Assembly: GCA_934086315.1 (NCBI GenBank)
Contig: CAKOHZ010000002.1
Coordinates: forward strand, 302,757-366,756
Direction of reading: 5' to 3'
From: an uncultured Bacilli bacterium
GTDB lineage: Bacteria > Bacillota_I > Bacilli_A > RF39 > UBA660
DNA: 64,000 nucleotides
The notes under the pieces are model-generated. The model was not told the origin of the DNA. It ran no database searches and was given only the letters and a program-made list of their open reading frames with translations. The position numbers and the translations under genes were made by a program. Shown piece after piece: positions 25,115 to 34,234 of this stretch (positions are counted from its first letter, which is position 1; each line of letters starts with the position of its first letter).

Positions 25115-26184
25115 AAACTATAACTATTATTTATAATAGAAGTATTATAAATAAACAAGACATCTTTATTATTAAAATCAATATAATTGCCCAGTATTTT
25201 AGGACTCATATACCTTGTATCTACTAAAGTAATAGTTTTATATGATGATACTAATAATGGAGCTAAACTACTACCAAAACTATCTCTAAATATTATTAAT
25301 TCTTTATCATTATCACAGAGATTATTATATATTTTTATTAAAGGAGTACTACCACCTAAATACATTTCATATTTATCACTACTTTTAAGCTTATCCATAT
25401 CATAAAAATTTATATAACTACTCTTACTATAATCATAAACTAAACTATTATTAATACTATCATTCTTAATAATATTTAATACATCACTTTCACCACTAAT
25501 AGGTACTCTAGACTTATAAACGCCATCAAAACCACTAACATTCTCTACACTATAATTAATATCATTATAATTATTCATACCACTCAATAATCTTGAAGCT
25601 ACTTTATCAATTTTATTAATCATAAAATGACTATCAGTTTTATAATAATCATCTAACTCTAAAGCATTAAAAATATCAATATATCTAAAATTTAACTTAC
25701 TATACATATAATCTTCTAAATATTGATAATCTATTCTTAAATTATTATCATCTATAAAATAATTCTTATCAGGTATTATTGAATAATAAACATTACTTTC
25801 GCTTAAATAAGTATCTCTTATATAATTAATTTTATCTATTAAATTATCAACAGAATCCATATTTAATGGATACTCCATCTCGATAAAATAATCATCTTTT
25901 ATATACAAATTATGATAATTATTCTTAATACTTAAATCCATCTTAGCTTTTAAAGTCCTAAAGTTATCTCTAAATATAAATTGATCAGTAGTATATTTAT
26001 CAAACTCATTAAAATACGTTCCATTAAACACACTTTTTAAACTAAATTTAGGCATTAATGTAAGTTTACGTCTCTCACTTACTGATACTTCATTATCACT
26101 TTTAAAAACGTTTAAAACAAAGAATAATAAAAGTACTAATACAAATAATACACTAATAACTATATTTCTATATTTGTTACTCAT
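25108..26184 (-). CDS. DHHW-family (AlgJ/AlgX-like) polymer acylation protein
   Basis: Residues about 8-27 form an N-terminal membrane anchor. The rest is an extracellular SGNH-hydrolase-like domain of the DHHW/AlgX-J family: a conserved early RRKL segment, YKTDSHFM near residue 188 (the DxH pair, here DSH, replacing the usual DHHW), and a putative nucleophile Ser in FRDSFGSS near residue 300. In alginate-like and Gram-positive systems such proteins transfer acyl groups from an MBOAT partner onto extracellular polymer. The gene follows the MBOAT gene by 9 bp. Confidence 0.82.
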   Translation of the reverse strand: MSNKYRNIVISVLFVLVLLLFFVLNVFKSDNEVSVSERRKLTLMPKFSLKSVFNGTYFNEFDKYTTDQFIFRDNFRTLKAKMDLSIKNNYHNLYIKDDYFIEMEYPLNMDSVDNLIDKINYIRDTYLSESNVYYSIIPDKNYFIDDNNLRIDYQYLEDYMYSKLNFRYIDIFNALELDDYYKTDSHFMINKIDKVASRLLSGMNNYNDINYSVENVSGFDGVYKSRVPISGESDVLNIIKNDSINNSLVYDYSKSSYINFYDMDKLKSSDKYEMYLGGSTPLIKIYNNLCDNDKELIIFRDSFGSSLAPLLVSSYKTITLVDTRYMSPKILGNYIDFNNKDVLFIYNTSIINNSYSLK

Positions 26185-26193
26185 ATTCCCTCC

Positions 26194-27585
26194 TTAAAAC
26201 CTAAAATATAAAAATGGATTATAACTACTATCAATAAGCATAGATGTAATAACTAAAAGTATTAAAAGAATAACTATTATTTCTAATATATTAATAATAT
26301 TATTAAGTACTTTCTTACTTCTAAATTTCTCTATTATATTTTTTATTAAAGGTGTACTAAATATAATACCAATAATCAATATAACACTATAACTTCTTAT
26401 ATAATAAAGTATAAAATCATTATATAAACTTAAACTCTTAAAACTAAATAATCCTTTTATAATAGTTAATGCACTATTTAAGTCATCACTAGAGAATATA
26501 ATAAAACTTATCATAACAATAAATGAAGTATAAATTACTCTAATCACTTTAGGTAACTTCTCTAATATTTTATTAAGAAAATACTTTTCAATTATAAGTA
26601 TAACTCCAAAATATAATCCCCATATTATAAAATTCCAACTAGCTCCGTGCCATAAACCAGTAAGCATCCATACTATAAATATATTTCTAATATGTTTTAA
26701 AGTGCTTACTCTATTTCCTCCAAGTGGAATATATACATAATCTTTAAACCAACCACTAAGTGTCATATGCCAACGTCTCCAAAAATTAGTGACACTATCT
26801 GCTATATAAGGATAATCAAAGTTCTCTGGAAATTTAAATCCTATCATTCTTCCAATTCCAATAGCTATATCACTATATCCTGAAAAATCAAAATATATCT
26901 GTAACATATAACCAATACCAAGTATCCAATATAATAAAACAGATACTTCTGTACTACCAACTAATGTATTACATAACTCCCCTATATTATTAGCTATAAC
27001 AACTTTTTTAAATAAGCCAATCACAAATCTATTAACTCCATAACTAAAATCTTCAAAAGAAATCTTTCTTGATTTTAACTCTTTATTAACACTTTCATAT
27101 CTAACAATAGGTCCAGCTATTAATTGTGGAAACAAGAACACATAAGTCATATATTCTATTAAACTTTTAGAAGCTTTTACTTTTCCTCTATAAACATCAA
27201 CTTCATAACTAATAATTTGAAAAGTATAAAAACTTATACCAATTGGCAGAACTATATTTAACAAAGATATATTACTACTAAATATAGTATTTATATTATC
27301 AATTATAAAATTAAAATATTTAAATACACAAAGTAGTAATAAATGAAAAGATACTATTACAGCAAGTAAACTCCTACTTTTATTCTTTTCTAAACTAAGT
27401 GTCATATAATATGAAAATAACACTTCTATAATCATCAACAATATATATTTAGGTTCACCATAAAAATAAAATATAAAACTAAATATTAATAAAACTATAT
27501 TTTTATATTTTTTAGGTACTATAAAATATAATATCAAAAACAAAGGTAAAAAATAATATAAAAATGTAATACTAGCAAATATCAT
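26194..27585 (-). CDS. MBOAT-family O-acyltransferase (AlgI/DltB-like)
   Basis: This 463-residue protein has about 11 transmembrane helices. The MBOAT hallmarks are NFWRRWHMTLSGWFKDYVYIPLGG near residue 265 and the active-site His in MLTGLWHGASWNF near residue 312. MBOAT proteins move acyl groups across the membrane for O-acylation of surface glycans. The DHHW gene downstream and the DUF4358-like gene upstream form the common three-gene acylation cassette of Clostridia and Bacilli. A hairpin precedes its SD (27598-27618). The polymer modified is unknown; teichoic acids made from nearby genes are candidates. Confidence 0.92.
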   Translation of the reverse strand: MIFASITFLYYFLPLFLILYFIVPKKYKNIVLLIFSFIFYFYGEPKYILLMIIEVLFSYYMTLSLEKNKSRSLLAVIVSFHLLLLCVFKYFNFIIDNINTIFSSNISLLNIVLPIGISFYTFQIISYEVDVYRGKVKASKSLIEYMTYVFLFPQLIAGPIVRYESVNKELKSRKISFEDFSYGVNRFVIGLFKKVVIANNIGELCNTLVGSTEVSVLLYWILGIGYMLQIYFDFSGYSDIAIGIGRMIGFKFPENFDYPYIADSVTNFWRRWHMTLSGWFKDYVYIPLGGNRVSTLKHIRNIFIVWMLTGLWHGASWNFIIWGLYFGVILIIEKYFLNKILEKLPKVIRVIYTSFIVMISFIIFSSDDLNSALTIIKGLFSFKSLSLYNDFILYYIRSYSVILIIGIIFSTPLIKNIIEKFRSKKVLNNIINILEIIVILLILLVITSMLIDSSYNPFLYFRF

Positions 27586-27595
27586 ACATTCTCCT

Positions 27596-27618
27596 TTTAA
27601 AAAGGCTCCATAAAGGAG
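27596..27618 (-). terminator. Intra-operon hairpin/attenuator before the MBOAT gene
   Basis: Minus strand stem GCTCC-TTTAT-GGAGC is followed by CTTTTT and directly by the MBOAT SD (AAAAGGAG). It could attenuate the downstream acylation genes relative to the DUF4358-like gene. Confidence 0.65.
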
Positions 27619-27627
27619 CAGTATTAT

Positions 27628-28221
27628 TTAAGCACCAGGTCTAGCATCAGGCATTTCACCTGGTAAATCAGTACTTCCACTATCTGTTTTAGTTAATTCT
27701 TTTCCAATATTATTATTAACATATTTTTTAAATCCATTATATACTGGAGTAGCCCAATCATCACTTGCCATAACCATAAATATTATGTTACCACTATTAG
27801 TAATATATAACTTTTCAGCGCTAACACATATCCATTTAGACATATTAATTCCATCATACATCTCTTGTTTCATATCTTCAATTTTTGAAGTATCTTTAAC
27901 TTTTAATACAACTAAACTATATGCCTGAGCATTCATTAATGGTTCACTTACTAATGCGAATTCTACATTTGAACTATCACTTAATCCTGTATAATATTTC
28001 CATGATTCTGTAGAACTATTTATTTTTTGAAATTCAAGTGCTGGTAAAGTATCACCTAAATCACTATAAATACTTTTTACCATAGTTTTAAGATCATCAA
28101 CACTATTAAATTCAGAAGTACTTTTATCTTTACTTCTCACCAACATAATAACAGCAAGCATAATAACAGCTAGTGCTATTAAAGAAACACCAATTATTAA
28201 TGGTTTATTTTTACTATCCAT
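27628..28221 (-). CDS. DUF4358-like membrane-anchored extracellular protein
   Basis: A transmembrane helix occupies residues 8-28. The ~140-residue extracellular domain has the pattern of DUF4358: a predicted strand FALVSEPLMNAQAYSLVVLKVKD, an amphipathic helix with MKQEMYDG, and a final YITNSGNIIFMVMASDD strand. The tail is acidic and Pro/Gly-rich. DUF4358 proteins commonly accompany MBOAT/DHHW acylation genes, and this one is first in the unit here, with its own promoter. Its biochemical role is not known. Confidence 0.68.
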   Translation of the reverse strand: MDSKNKPLIIGVSLIALAVIMLAVIMLVRSKDKSTSEFNSVDDLKTMVKSIYSDLGDTLPALEFQKINSSTESWKYYTGLSDSSNVEFALVSEPLMNAQAYSLVVLKVKDTSKIEDMKQEMYDGINMSKWICVSAEKLYITNSGNIIFMVMASDDWATPVYNGFKKYVNNNIGKELTKTDSGSTDLPGEMPDARPGA

Positions 28222-28246
28222 TTTATCCTCCTTATTGTATATATAA

Positions 28247-28274
28247 ATTATATCAAATTAAATATTTTATTCAA
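28247..28274 (-). promoter_or_regulatory. Promoter of the DUF4358-MBOAT-DHHW unit
   Basis: Minus strand: -35 TTGAAT (28269-28274), 16-bp spacer, -10 TATAAT (28247-28252). It is followed by an AAGGAGG SD. Confidence 0.7.
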
Positions 28275-28298
28275 TAGAAAAAGACTATTTCTAGTCTT
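28275..28298 (-). terminator. Terminator after the 204-aa gene
   Basis: Stem AAGACTA/TAGTCTT (28281-28298) with a GAAA loop and a T-rich tail on the minus strand. It overlaps the gene's stop codon. Confidence 0.75.
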
Positions 28299-28911
28299 AA
28301 TTTCCTTTAACTATATATAGAACATCATTATCATTAATAATTGTTAATTTAGCACTTGTTTGATATCCTAAATCTTTCTCATAAGTCCAATCAACAGTAA
28401 CTAAATAAGCAGGATATTCATTTTTATTATATGTGTATTTAGTTTCAAATACATCACTTACATTAACTTCTTTAACCATAGGTAATTCTTGTTTTCTCTT
28501 ACCAGCTATATTACTTTCAACAAATTTATATAATGTTGATCCCATATTTTCTTTAAAGTTTTCTCTTAAGTCTTTATGTAGGAACTCTACTCCACCTATA
28601 TCAGTACTAGTAAGTTTATTATCAAGTGAATACAAATCTATTATAAATAACTCTGATATTAATTTAGCATAACTATTCATATCAACAGGTTTTTCATTTA
28701 ATACCTTACTTAACTCTTTAAAAGTACTTTTATATAAATCAGTATCACTCTTAGATAACGTATAACCATAGAAATCTATAGAATCAATTTGTTTTTTATT
28801 ATTTGATTTACTTAAGAAGTCTTTATTAACTCTATATCCAAGAAATCCAAGTAATAAGATACCAACAATTACAAATAAGATTATTATTTTTCTATCACTT
28901 TTTTTCTTCAC
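28297..28911 (-). CDS. Membrane-anchored protein of unknown function downstream of LtaS
   Basis: Not recognised. A single N-terminal helix (residues 9-26) anchors a ~170-residue mostly extracellular domain with a helical first half and a C-terminal beta part (YPAYLVTVDWTYEKD, SAKLTIIND, LYIVKGN). It starts with GTG 17 bp inside the end of ltaS, with an AGGAG nine bases before, so it is translationally coupled to LtaS and may assist it. The overlap and shared terminator are the only functional clues. Confidence 0.72.
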   Translation of the reverse strand: MKKKSDRKIIILFVIVGILLLGFLGYRVNKDFLSKSNNKKQIDSIDFYGYTLSKSDTDLYKSTFKELSKVLNEKPVDMNSYAKLISELFIIDLYSLDNKLTSTDIGGVEFLHKDLRENFKENMGSTLYKFVESNIAGKRKQELPMVKEVNVSDVFETKYTYNKNEYPAYLVTVDWTYEKDLGYQTSAKLTIINDNDVLYIVKGN

Positions 28912-30964
28912 GTTCGCAAGCTCCTATCTTATCCTCTTCATTCTTAATTAAATCATGAAGTACAATTCCATTAGATACATCTAATATTTGATTAGCATAA
29001 TCTTTAAGTCTACTTATATAATCAGTATCTATTGGTTGCTCACTTAATGTTATATATTCATCATTTAAATTACTATAATATACTTTATCAGTAAGAACAT
29101 TTCCATTTGGGAATACTACAATTTTTTCATTGTCACTAAATATATCATGACCAAGACCATATTTATCTTTAAATCCAAACATATTTGCAATAGTAGGAAG
29201 TACATCATACATACCCATCGCACTACTTACTTTTCTTCTATATTTCTTATCAACATTCCACATGATTAATGGAGTATTTTTTAATAAATCATAATTATAA
29301 TTTTCCATAGATATATAAGTTGGATCATCTTCACTCTTAATATCATTAGTAAATGGATCATAATTATATAATAAGTTAAATTGCTTTTTAGCAAGTCTTG
29401 CTTCATGATCACCATATAATATAATTACAGTATTTTCAAGTAAATCATTATCTTTTAATAATTGTACAAATTCGCCTAAAGCAGCATCAGCATAATGAGC
29501 ACTCTTAATATAGTTACCCATAGAAGTACCTTCTAAATAGTTTGCAACTGCATCTCTTTTTTCTCCATTTTCATCAGTAACAGTATACTTCATAGTTACA
29601 TCAAATGGATCATATTTTTCTAAATCATTAAATGGTGAGTGATTAGAAAGTGTAATAACTGTTCCATAGAATTTTTCATGACTTTCTTTAATATTTTTAA
29701 GTATTGGAACTAATTGGTTAAAGAATGATTTATCTGAAAGACCTAAACCAACCCAATTAGGATCGCTAGTATCTGTAGGAACAACATAACTATCTTTAGC
29801 ATAGAAATCTTGATATCCTAAAGTATGATGCATAGTTTTACGATTCCAATAATCAGCATTATTGGCATGAGCACTAAATGTATAATAACCCATATCATTA
29901 AAATACTTAGGTAATGAATAATAAGTTCTATTATAATAGTTTACAAATACTGTACCACTACTTGAAGGCATAAGACCAGTATTTAATGTAAACTCTGTAT
30001 CTGAACTTGTACCTACACTAATTTGAGGATAAAACCTATCAAAATAAATTCCTTCATTAGCAAGTTTATTTAAATTAGGTGTAACCTCTTGTCCATTGAT
30101 TTTTAAACCAACTAAGAAGTTTTGCATACTTTCAGCATGTATAAATATAACATTTTTACCTTTAAATACATTAGTATATTTATTAGAACTAACTTTTTCT
30201 TCATTTTTACATGCATAGAAATTTCTAAACTTACGAGCTGATTCATCATAACCAAATAATGTATTTAAATGAGGTTGTATACTTTGAATTAAATCATTAG
30301 CAGTATAAGTATATAAACCAAACTTTTGAACTAACCACTCTCTATTCCATTGTTTAACAAGTCTACTAGTATCAGTAGCATTTAAAGTAAATAATAATGA
30401 ACAAATAATTACTCCTGAAGTAGCTATAGAATATATAAAGTTTCTTTTACCTTTTTCAGTCTTTTCAACTTCAAAATAATAATTTTTCTTAACTAAATGT
30501 TTATGTATTAAAAAGAATATAATTGGAAACACAATATATAAAAATTGAGTAATATGTAATTTATCATATAATGAATCATCAACAGCTCCAAGCATAGATG
30601 CAGTTGATATTAAATTAACTGATAAGAATGATTGATAAAATTGATAATAAATAGTATTTCCTATCGCTAGTACTGAAGCAAATATAACCCATATAAAGAA
30701 ATACGTAAATTGATATTTAGGTTTAAATAAATAACCAAAAGCACCAATTAATAATGAAATCATAAAGTCAGATAAAAATGCTTTAAAATATATTGGAGTA
30801 CCTATCGTACATAATCTTAATAAGAATCCAATTAAAATTGAAATAATTATATAAGAAATAAATAATATATTAGTAGAAGCATACCTCTTGATACCATTAA
30901 CTATTTTCTTAAATATTTTTTTAATATTAATATTTTTAAAATCAAATTTTTTTAACCTTTTCAT
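28895..30964 (-). CDS. ltaS: Lipoteichoic acid synthase family protein
   Basis: Residues 1-205 hold five transmembrane helices. From about residue 250 there is an alkaline-phosphatase/sulfatase-fold domain: FIHAESMQNF with the metal Glu, TPNLNKLANEGIYFDRFYPQ, the SVGTSSDTEFTL segment containing the candidate catalytic Thr, FSAHANNADYWNR, and YGDHEARL with the metal-binding Asp-His. LtaS polymerises glycerol-phosphate from phosphatidylglycerol outside the membrane. The catalytic Thr assignment is by alignment memory. It has its own promoter and supplies a second teichoic polymer besides the ribitol WTA genes. Confidence 0.92.
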   Translation of the reverse strand: MKRLKKFDFKNINIKKIFKKIVNGIKRYASTNILFISYIIISILIGFLLRLCTIGTPIYFKAFLSDFMISLLIGAFGYLFKPKYQFTYFFIWVIFASVLAIGNTIYYQFYQSFLSVNLISTASMLGAVDDSLYDKLHITQFLYIVFPIIFFLIHKHLVKKNYYFEVEKTEKGKRNFIYSIATSGVIICSLLFTLNATDTSRLVKQWNREWLVQKFGLYTYTANDLIQSIQPHLNTLFGYDESARKFRNFYACKNEEKVSSNKYTNVFKGKNVIFIHAESMQNFLVGLKINGQEVTPNLNKLANEGIYFDRFYPQISVGTSSDTEFTLNTGLMPSSSGTVFVNYYNRTYYSLPKYFNDMGYYTFSAHANNADYWNRKTMHHTLGYQDFYAKDSYVVPTDTSDPNWVGLGLSDKSFFNQLVPILKNIKESHEKFYGTVITLSNHSPFNDLEKYDPFDVTMKYTVTDENGEKRDAVANYLEGTSMGNYIKSAHYADAALGEFVQLLKDNDLLENTVIILYGDHEARLAKKQFNLLYNYDPFTNDIKSEDDPTYISMENYNYDLLKNTPLIMWNVDKKYRRKVSSAMGMYDVLPTIANMFGFKDKYGLGHDIFSDNEKIVVFPNGNVLTDKVYYSNLNDEYITLSEQPIDTDYISRLKDYANQILDVSNGIVLHDLIKNEEDKIGACEREEKK

Positions 30965-30982
30965 ACTAATTCCCTCTAGGTA

Positions 30983-31011
30983 ATTATATCATTATTATTA
31001 TATTTTTTCAA
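30983..31011 (-). promoter_or_regulatory. Promoter of ltaS
   Basis: Minus strand: -35 TTGAAA (31006-31011), 17-bp spacer with TGA, -10 TATAAT (30983-30988). Confidence 0.75.
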
Positions 31012-31013
31012 CA

Positions 31014-31039
31014 ACATAAAAAAAAGGACCAATGTCCTT
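31014..31039 (-). terminator. Terminator of the Tad-like pilus operon
   Basis: Stem AAGGAC/GTCCTT (31024-31029 and 31034-31039) with a 4-nt loop, then a T-run of about eight on the minus strand. Confidence 0.8.
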
Positions 31040-31054
31040 ATTTTACACTTGGCA

Positions 31055-31420
31055 TTAGCCTTTAATAATATCATCAGAAGCAGTCTTACAATTAAATGGA
31101 CTTGTAATACATTTAGTACATTGTTTATAATCATCAGCACCTATTAAGTTCATAAGTACACCAACAATTGTTACAATTAAGAAAACTAATACTGCAGCGA
31201 TTGCTTTTTTAATTAATTTATGTTGAGCATCTTTAATTTTATTCTCATCTTTTTCAGTAACAGCTTTAGCCATATCTAACATACCAACAACAATTAACAT
31301 AATTGGTACAACTACTTTAATAATGAAAATTGCGATACCAACTATTCTTAAAACTGGACCTAATTCATCACACAATTCGCCAGGTTGTACTGTAGTTAAC
31401 ACATTAATTAAATTTAACAT
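31055..31420 (-). CDS. VirB2/TrbC-like small two-helix membrane protein
   Basis: The 121-residue protein has two hydrophobic helices (about 25-48 and 70-93) separated by a charged cytoplasmic loop (EKDENKIKDAQHKLIKK). This is the hairpin topology of TrbC/VirB2 proteins and of similar small proteins in Gram-positive secretion loci. The tail contains four cysteines (CTKCITSPFNC and one N-terminal Cys19). It is the last gene of the pilus unit. Whether it is a pilin, a channel part or unrelated is open. Confidence 0.62.
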   Translation of the reverse strand: MLNLINVLTTVQPGELCDELGPVLRIVGIAIFIIKVVVPIMLIVVGMLDMAKAVTEKDENKIKDAQHKLIKKAIAAVLVFLIVTIVGVLMNLIGADDYKQCTKCITSPFNCKTASDDIIKG

Positions 31421-31498
31421 AACTCATTTCTCCTTCTCTATATAAATTTTACATAATTTTTATTTTTTTGTCAACTATACACCATTTATATTTACTGG

Positions 31499-32443
31499 TT
31501 AAATTCCCATTTTGCTTATAAAGTTTTTAACTGGTTCAATATTATCTTGTCTATCATCACAAGGTGGTATAGTAGCGAATACTTTTAGTTTAGTTTCATA
31601 CTCAAATGTAGCTACATCTTCAGAGTTAAGTACACACTTATTTAATACAACTCTTTCATTTTTAAGCATTTCAAGTGCAGCTCTATTTTTTCTTAACATT
31701 TTATTTATCATAATAGTTGATGGTTCTATTAAGTAATAAACTTGACTACATATTGAAACATCATCATAATCATTTAAATCAACAAGTACTACATCACACA
31801 TTTGTTTCTTCATAAGTTCTTTTGGTAAATCTGAAGAAATAGTACTAACAAGATCTTTATCGTTAAAATATAAGAAGTCCACTTTATTTACCTCAATAGC
31901 ACCTACACTTCTAATTTCTGATAACATTTTTCTAATCATATAAATAAGAGTAGTAGCTCCAGCATGTTGAGTCATATTTTTAAATCCTATGATTCTCATC
32001 TTTCCGCCACCCATGCCCATACCATCAGAACCACTATTATCAGTAGTACCATAGTCAAGATCTTGTAAATTATGAATATTTACAACATCTCTATAAGTAT
32101 GAGGATGAACTAATAAATAATTAATACCTTCAGCATTACGAGTAAAATTATAAATACCTAGTGATATTAATTTTGATAGATATGTCTTTGAATCACTTTC
32201 TGGACTATCATCAAGTAATAAAATTACATTCTCCATATTTATATTCATCGCTAGTTTTTGTAAATTATCAGTATTTTGATAATCACGAATAGCAGTAATA
32301 TCCAAAATCATTTTATCATAATAGAAATTTGTAAAAGTATCTATTATCTCATCAACATTAAAGACCCCTTCCATGGACTTCATAACTTCAATATTTAAAC
32401 CAATTAAAAGTTCTTTATATTTATTATAAACCATTACGTTCAT
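31499..32443 (-). CDS. TadZ/CpaE-like protein with degenerate P-loop
   Basis: The first ~150 residues resemble the receiver-like domain of CpaE/TadZ. After a Gly/Met-rich linker (GSDGMGMGGGK), the P-loop position reads QHAGATTLIYMI near residue 162, lacking the Lys of the deviant Walker A (KGGxGKT). A later DVVLVDLNDYDD is the Walker B-like strand. TadZ proteins place Tad secretion machines at the pole and are MinD/ParA relatives. Its place among pilus genes supports the call. Confidence 0.68.
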   Translation of the reverse strand: MNVMVYNKYKELLIGLNIEVMKSMEGVFNVDEIIDTFTNFYYDKMILDITAIRDYQNTDNLQKLAMNINMENVILLLDDSPESDSKTYLSKLISLGIYNFTRNAEGINYLLVHPHTYRDVVNIHNLQDLDYGTTDNSGSDGMGMGGGKMRIIGFKNMTQHAGATTLIYMIRKMLSEIRSVGAIEVNKVDFLYFNDKDLVSTISSDLPKELMKKQMCDVVLVDLNDYDDVSICSQVYYLIEPSTIMINKMLRKNRAALEMLKNERVVLNKCVLNSEDVATFEYETKLKVFATIPPCDDRQDNIEPVKNFISKMGI

Positions 32444-32469
32444 TATATCATCTCCCCTATCAAAATTTA

Positions 32470-32964
32470 TTATTCATTACAATTTAAACTACCAGTAACA
32501 TCATAAAACATAGTCTTAGTTTCACCAGCAATAGGTAATTTAACAGTGACTTCAATCACAGGTATAGTAAGTGCTATAAAAGTTGTTACTTTATAATAGA
32601 TTTTACCATTACCATCAGTAGGACAAAACTTTTTAAGACAATAGCCTCCATTTTGCATCTTTCCATCACCATTACAACCTGCTTGTTCTGCAGTATCATA
32701 ATCATAACCTAATGCTTTTATAAATGCAAATGCCTTTCCTTCAGTACTAGTATCAGTTTTTAATTGCTCCAAGTTAAAATCATGCAATCTAGCACTATCA
32801 CTAGAATATGTAAAACCCTCATTTTTTTCAATTATATTAATGATTTCATTCTTGGCTCTAAAAGCTTTAGTGTAACTGATAGAATAAGCTAAAAATCCTG
32901 CAAATAATGCAATAAAAATTATAACTAATCCAGTTAACCAAGTACCACCCATCGCATCCTTCAT
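32470..32964 (-). CDS. TadE-like pseudopilin
   Basis: One N-terminal transmembrane segment (residues 9-31) is followed by KAFRAKNEIINIIEKNEG, a pattern seen in TadE/TadF and other pseudopilins. The ~130-residue exposed domain contains four Cys that could form disulfides. It follows the major pilin gene after a strong terminator, which would lower its expression. It probably forms a minor component of the appendage. Confidence 0.66.
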   Translation of the reverse strand: MKDAMGGTWLTGLVIIFIALFAGFLAYSISYTKAFRAKNEIINIIEKNEGFTYSSDSARLHDFNLEQLKTDTSTEGKAFAFIKALGYDYDTAEQAGCNGDGKMQNGGYCLKKFCPTDGNGKIYYKVTTFIALTIPVIEVTVKLPIAGETKTMFYDVTGSLNCNE

Positions 32965-32989
32965 ATAACACTTCCTTTACAATTGTAGT

Positions 32990-33041
32990 ATTTAAAAAGT
33001 ACTACAGGTACATTGATATCAATCAATGACACCTATAGTAC
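32990..33041 (-). terminator. Long-stem terminator directly after the major pilin gene
   Basis: An ~19-pair stem (32999-33017 with 33022-33041, small bulge/wobbles) is followed on the minus strand by CTTTTT. Strong terminators inside pilus operons usually protect and cap the abundant pilin message while allowing some read-through. Confidence 0.78.
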
Positions 33042-33060
33042 CAAAACTTAATACATTATA

Positions 33061-33366
33061 TTATGGTGTAGTTGTTCCACCTGTAGTTGTTCCACCTTCA
33101 GAATCTTGACCATAGTCAGTATCATAGCATTTGCCATTAGCATCGCCATCTCTACAACATTTCCAAACCTTAACAGTTGCTTGAGTACCATCGTCAAAAC
33201 TTCTTACACTAACAGCTTGAAAGTCAGTACCATAAGTTCTACAAGTTTGATTAACTATAGATTTTTGAATCATTGGCCAAACAAATGCATAGAACAAACC
33301 ACCAACAGCCGCAATAGCTATGATAGTAATAACTGTCATGTTTAATTCACCTGAAGCTTCTTTCAT
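33061..33366 (-). CDS. Small pilin-like protein, probable major (Flp-like) pilin
   Basis: At 101 residues it has a short leader ending near SGELNM, a single hydrophobic helix (about 10-31) with an early Glu, and an exposed Cys-containing domain with a Gly/Thr tail (TTTGGTTTP). This is the size and plan of Flp/type IVb pilins, although the cleavage motif is not canonical. It is flanked by a long-stem terminator, consistent with an abundant product, and directly follows tadC. No prepilin peptidase gene is visible in the window. Confidence 0.64.
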   Translation of the reverse strand: MKEASGELNMTVITIIAIAAVGGLFYAFVWPMIQKSIVNQTCRTYGTDFQAVSVRSFDDGTQATVKVWKCCRDGDANGKCYDTDYGQDSEGGTTTGGTTTP

Positions 33367-33436
33367 TTATTAGTCCTCCTTTACTTTCTAAAATAATTAT
33401 ACAATATCGATTTTAATAAATCAATATTTATTTACA

Positions 33437-34234
33437 CTAAACACTCACAAACATTTGGAATATTGCTAGTACTAGAATAACCATAACACCTGCACCTGTT
33501 GATGTAAGCATTGTAAATGTTTTCTTTTCCATTTTTTCAAGACGTTCTTTATATTTAGTTTCTCTTGACTTATTTTGCAAATTTGAAATAGTTTTAGAGA
33601 ATGCCAATAATTGTTCTTGTTTTCTCTCCTGACTACCTAAACCAAGTCTATATAGAAGTCTCATCATACGCATACTATCACGAACAGGATATCTTCGAGC
33701 AAATGCCATATAAGGTTCAATACTAGAGTCACCTGCATCTATAGAAGCTATCAAATCACGAAGTCCTGGTTTGAACATTTCTGGAGCTGTTTCTAAACTA
33801 CGCGTAATAGCAACAGGAACAGTATAGTGTTGAATTAAAATTTCTAAACTCTTTAGATAATATGGTAATTTCAAGTTGATATCATGTAAATGAACTTTGT
33901 AATAACTTTTTACTTTACTATAATCATCCTTAAACATAAGATAAGCACCAGCAAAACATAATACCAACTTAACAGCAAAATTAAGACTTTGAATACTAGT
34001 AATTGATAATATCAAAAGTATTAAAAATGTAATAATAGCATTTTTTACTCTTTTTTGATATCTAAGATTTACGTCAACCTTTTCACCATATTTAGATACT
34101 ACCAAGAAATCATAGTCATCTTCTTTTAATTTTGCAAATAGTACTTTATTATCATCAACAAACTTATTAAAATTAAAAGTACCTAAATAGTTAAATAACA
34201 ATATAATAATTACTCCAACAGCAAATATTTCCAT
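33437..34234 (-). CDS. tadC: TadC-like type II secretion F-domain protein
   Basis: This 265-residue protein is a GspF/T2SSF-like membrane platform subunit. It has hydrophobic segments near residues 2-20, 65-105 and 245-263, and a cytoplasmic helical domain with the conserved LPYYLKSLEILIQHYTVPVAITRSLE and FARRYP-like region. TadB and TadC form the inner-membrane platform next to the TadA ATPase. Its start overlaps the tadB stop by one base. Confidence 0.82.
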   Translation of the reverse strand: MEIFAVGVIIILLFNYLGTFNFNKFVDDNKVLFAKLKEDDYDFLVVSKYGEKVDVNLRYQKRVKNAIITFLILLILSITSIQSLNFAVKLVLCFAGAYLMFKDDYSKVKSYYKVHLHDINLKLPYYLKSLEILIQHYTVPVAITRSLETAPEMFKPGLRDLIASIDAGDSSIEPYMAFARRYPVRDSMRMMRLLYRLGLGSQERKQEQLLAFSKTISNLQNKSRETKYKERLEKMEKKTFTMLTSTGAGVMVILVLAIFQMFVSV

